A stretch of DNA of 24,415 nt. It comes from Candidatus Avelusimicrobium stercoris (GTDB taxonomy: Bacteria > Elusimicrobiota > Elusimicrobia > Elusimicrobiales > Elusimicrobiaceae). The position numbers and the translations under genes are program-made. The notes under the pieces are model-generated. The model searched no databases, was not told where the DNA came from, and was given only the letters and a program-made list of their open reading frames with translations. The DNA is taken from the NCBI GenBank assembly GCA_002432025.1, contig DJFE01000011.1, positions 1 through 24,415 of the forward strand, given 5' to 3'. Shown one piece after another: positions 23,492-24,415 of the stretch. Each line of letters begins with the position of its first letter. The stretch's first letter is position 1.

Positions 23492-23530
23492 AGCCCAGCC
23501 CAGCCCAGCCCAGCCCAGCCCAGCCCAGCC
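23492..23530. repeat. 5-bp tandem repeat (AGCCC), 7.8 copies
   Basis: Seven exact copies and a partial eighth. Such pentamers slip easily during replication. No CDS or clear promoter covers this tract. Confidence 0.97.
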
Positions 23531-23580
23531 TACTTCTCTTTTCTGTTGTTCCTTTATTTGAAATTTTAAAATGCGCTAAA

Positions 23581-23636
23581 ACGCTCTATTTCAAAAAGAG
23601 GAATATATAGATACCCCTAAAAACGAAATAGAGCGT
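23581..23636. repeat. 12-bp inverted repeat with 32-nt spacer
   Basis: ACGCTCTATTTC (23581-23592) and GAAATAGAGCGT (23625-23636) are exact reverse complements. This could be a hairpin or the ends of a very short element. No target duplication is seen. Confidence 0.9.
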
Positions 23637-23648
23637 ATTTTTAAAAAC

Positions 23649-23669
23649 ACTTAAAATTTAAGTATTTTT
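23649..23669. repeat. AT hairpin plus T-run, copy 1 of a 21-nt direct repeat
   Basis: ACTTAAA-A-TTTAAGT followed by ATTTTT. It matches 24393-24413 at 20 of 21 positions. Confidence 0.85.
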
Positions 23670-23901
23670 TATTTTATATCAAAAAATGCTTTCGGCGCAT
23701 TAAGGTAGTCCCTCGCAGTTTTGCTTTTACCCCATATCCTAGGTACCCCAAAATCGTTTTAGGGCATTCTTCAAAAACAGGTCAAAAATTGCCTAAAAGT
23801 TAAAAAATATAAAATCAACAAAAAACATCTGTTTTTTACTGTTTTAAAAAGAGGTGGGGAAAAGGGTCCAAAAATGCTTTTTTCATAAATTTTTACTTGC
23901 C

Positions 23902-23925
23902 AAACAGCGCGCAGTCAGGCTGTTT
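23902..23925. repeat. 7-bp inverted repeat
   Basis: AAACAGC (23902-23908) and GCTGTTT (23919-23925) with a 10-nt loop. The arm sequence resembles the AAACAGCCG segments of the 17.8-kb leader RNA, though shorter; this may be chance. Confidence 0.6.
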
Positions 23926-23993
23926 TAAGATTCAAAATAAACGTTCAAAATGGGCTTTCTGTAAGCAAAAATATAGCAGATTTTTTGGACGCG

Positions 23994-24014
23994 TAGCAGA
24001 TGGATTTTCTGCTA
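23994..24014. repeat. 7-bp inverted repeat (TAGCAGA / TCTGCTA)
   Basis: TAGCAGA (23994-24000) and TCTGCTA (24008-24014) with a 7-nt loop. An ATAGCAGAT copy lies 20 bases upstream. Confidence 0.65.
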
Positions 24015-24132
24015 GAAAACAATATCTAAAATAAACATTAGTTTAGTAGAAAAAATATTTAAAATAAAAGAATAAATCAATATAATTTAATAAAAAGTAT
24101 AGTTGTTTATTTTTGGAGTTTTTCTGGATTTT

Positions 24133-24160
24133 AATTAACATAATAAAAATTATCGTTAGT
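24133..24160 (-). other. dif: Candidate dif / XerCD recombination site
   Basis: Read on the minus strand, this 28-bp site is ACTAACGATAA, a TTTTTA centre, then TTATGTTAATT. The right arm matches the E. coli XerD arm TTATGTTAAAT at 10 of 11 positions. The left arm keeps the ATAA inner end and a preceding CG. The arms and 6-bp centre have the standard dif spacing. All genes from 4.7 to 22.7 kb are transcribed toward it, as expected for the arm of a chromosome approaching its terminus. The AT-rich surroundings raise the chance-match rate. Confidence 0.55.
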
Positions 24161-24232
24161 TGTATAAGCCGGACAAATAGCCCCCCAAAAGCAAAAAGGT
24201 AGCTTGGTTTTATGCCAAGTTTTTGGAAATGT

Positions 24233-24266
24233 TTATCCACAATTTTGCCGCGTCAGATGTGAATAA
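24233..24266. promoter_or_regulatory. Pair of DnaA boxes
   Basis: TTATCCACA (24233-24241, plus) is a perfect DnaA box. TGTGAATAA (24258-24266) is TTATTCACA on the minus strand, also within the consensus TTATNCACA. They face each other with 16 bases between. A weaker one-mismatch box (TGTGAAAAA) lies at 24294-24302. Such boxes mark origins but also occur elsewhere. Confidence 0.5.
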
Positions 24267-24392
24267 ATAAGAAGCGTTTGCAAGCAAAGTAAGTGTGAAA
24301 AATCTAATAATATTTACTAGAATTTGGATTTTGTGCGGGTTTGAACGTGAGAATATTAAAAACTGGCAAGAAAAATGGTAAAAATAAAAAAG

Positions 24393-24413
24393 ACTTAAAA
24401 TATAAGTATTTTT
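24393..24413. repeat. AT hairpin plus T-run, copy 2 of a 21-nt direct repeat
   Basis: The second copy of the 23649-23669 element, with one mismatch, at the window end. The two copies lie 744 bases apart and bracket the dif-like site and DnaA boxes. Confidence 0.85.
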
Positions 24414-24415
24414 AA

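Larger units (their letters stand above)
22736..24415. other. Gene-free, repeat-bearing AT-rich region
   Basis: About 1.7 kb with no ORF I can support. From 22760 to 22880 the plus strand has many G-runs, including GTGGGG(G)AAA-type words (22769, 22814, again near 23854). From about 22920 to 23570 the plus strand becomes strongly pyrimidine-rich. From about 23560 to the end it is AT-rich, down to about 13% GC at 24061-24120. It holds tandem repeats, inverted repeats, a dif-like site and DnaA boxes, listed separately. A 65-codon minus ORF (24043-24240) is low-complexity and overlaps the dif-like site, so I do not call it. The region may be a replication landmark, a decayed element, or both. 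Confidence 0.7.

Noticed and set aside
23329..23530. CRISPR array
   Set aside because: The repeats are simple tandem units without spacers and there are no cas genes.
24043..24240. 65-codon minus-strand ORF, membrane-protein-like
   Set aside because: Its Phe/Tyr/Ile/Lys content follows from very AT-rich DNA, it overlaps the dif-like site, and it has no ribosome site I trust.
17531..24415. Island integrated at tRNA-Ser with att repeats
   Set aside because: No copy of the tRNA 3' end and no integrase gene in the window.

Overview
The window looks like chromosomal DNA of an anaerobic, fermentative bacterium with two membranes. It encodes pyruvate phosphate dikinase, an [FeFe]-hydrogenase maturase (HydE), two or more lipoproteins, a LolA/LolB-type lipoprotein, and a TolQ/TolR/TolA-type (ExbB/ExbD/TonB) energy-transducing set. 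My best guess is a gut-type member of Elusimicrobiota. That is a judgement from protein character and gene order, not a search result. Core genes are fairly GC-rich. From about 17.7 kb the GC content falls, and the last 1.7 kb is AT-rich and carries no gene I can support.

Layout. Positions 1-4567 are on the minus strand: a TRL-like lipoprotein, ppdK and hydE. From 4741 onward every gene is on the plus strand: a 56-residue small protein, rpsO-pnp, a lipoprotein trypsin-like protease, accB plus a small membrane protein, then a tightly packed run from 10018 to 17396. That run holds ftsK, a LolA/B-like lipoprotein, pgsA, pgpA, exbB-, exbD- and tonB-like genes, a membrane protein and an NAD-dependent epimerase. 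Most junctions in it overlap or lie within a few bases, so it is probably one envelope and cell-division operon. A tRNA-Ser(GCU) with its own terminator follows.

Downstream of the tRNA lies a restriction-modification (defence) island, 17994-22735, with three genes: a short SAM-binding methylase-like protein without an NPPY motif, an Eco57I-like adenine methylase with a cysteine-rich insertion, and a GIY-YIG (T5orf172-type) nuclease fused to an SF2 helicase. In front of it sits a gene-free leader (17666-17993) with strikingly organised complementarity. Four segments can pair as A:B plus C:D (C:D is a terminator hairpin followed by a U-run) or as B:C (which breaks the terminator). I read this as a two-state attenuator or riboswitch-like RNA controlling the island. 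The methylase gene also contains a perfect 23-bp inverted repeat with a 20-nt loop, inside the likely target-recognition region.

The last 1.7 kb (22736-24415) carries short tandem repeats (9 bp x 4.2; 5 bp x 7.8), several inverted repeats, a 21-nt near-identical direct repeat, a good dif-like XerC/XerD site (24133-24160) and two close DnaA boxes (24233-24266). A replication landmark is likely. All genes from 4.7 to 22.7 kb point toward it, which favours a terminus over an origin. Another recurring pattern is that four terminators are followed almost at once by a TATAAT-like -10 element, and some genes (ftsK, the protease, perhaps hydE) start so close to a -10 that their mRNAs may be leaderless.
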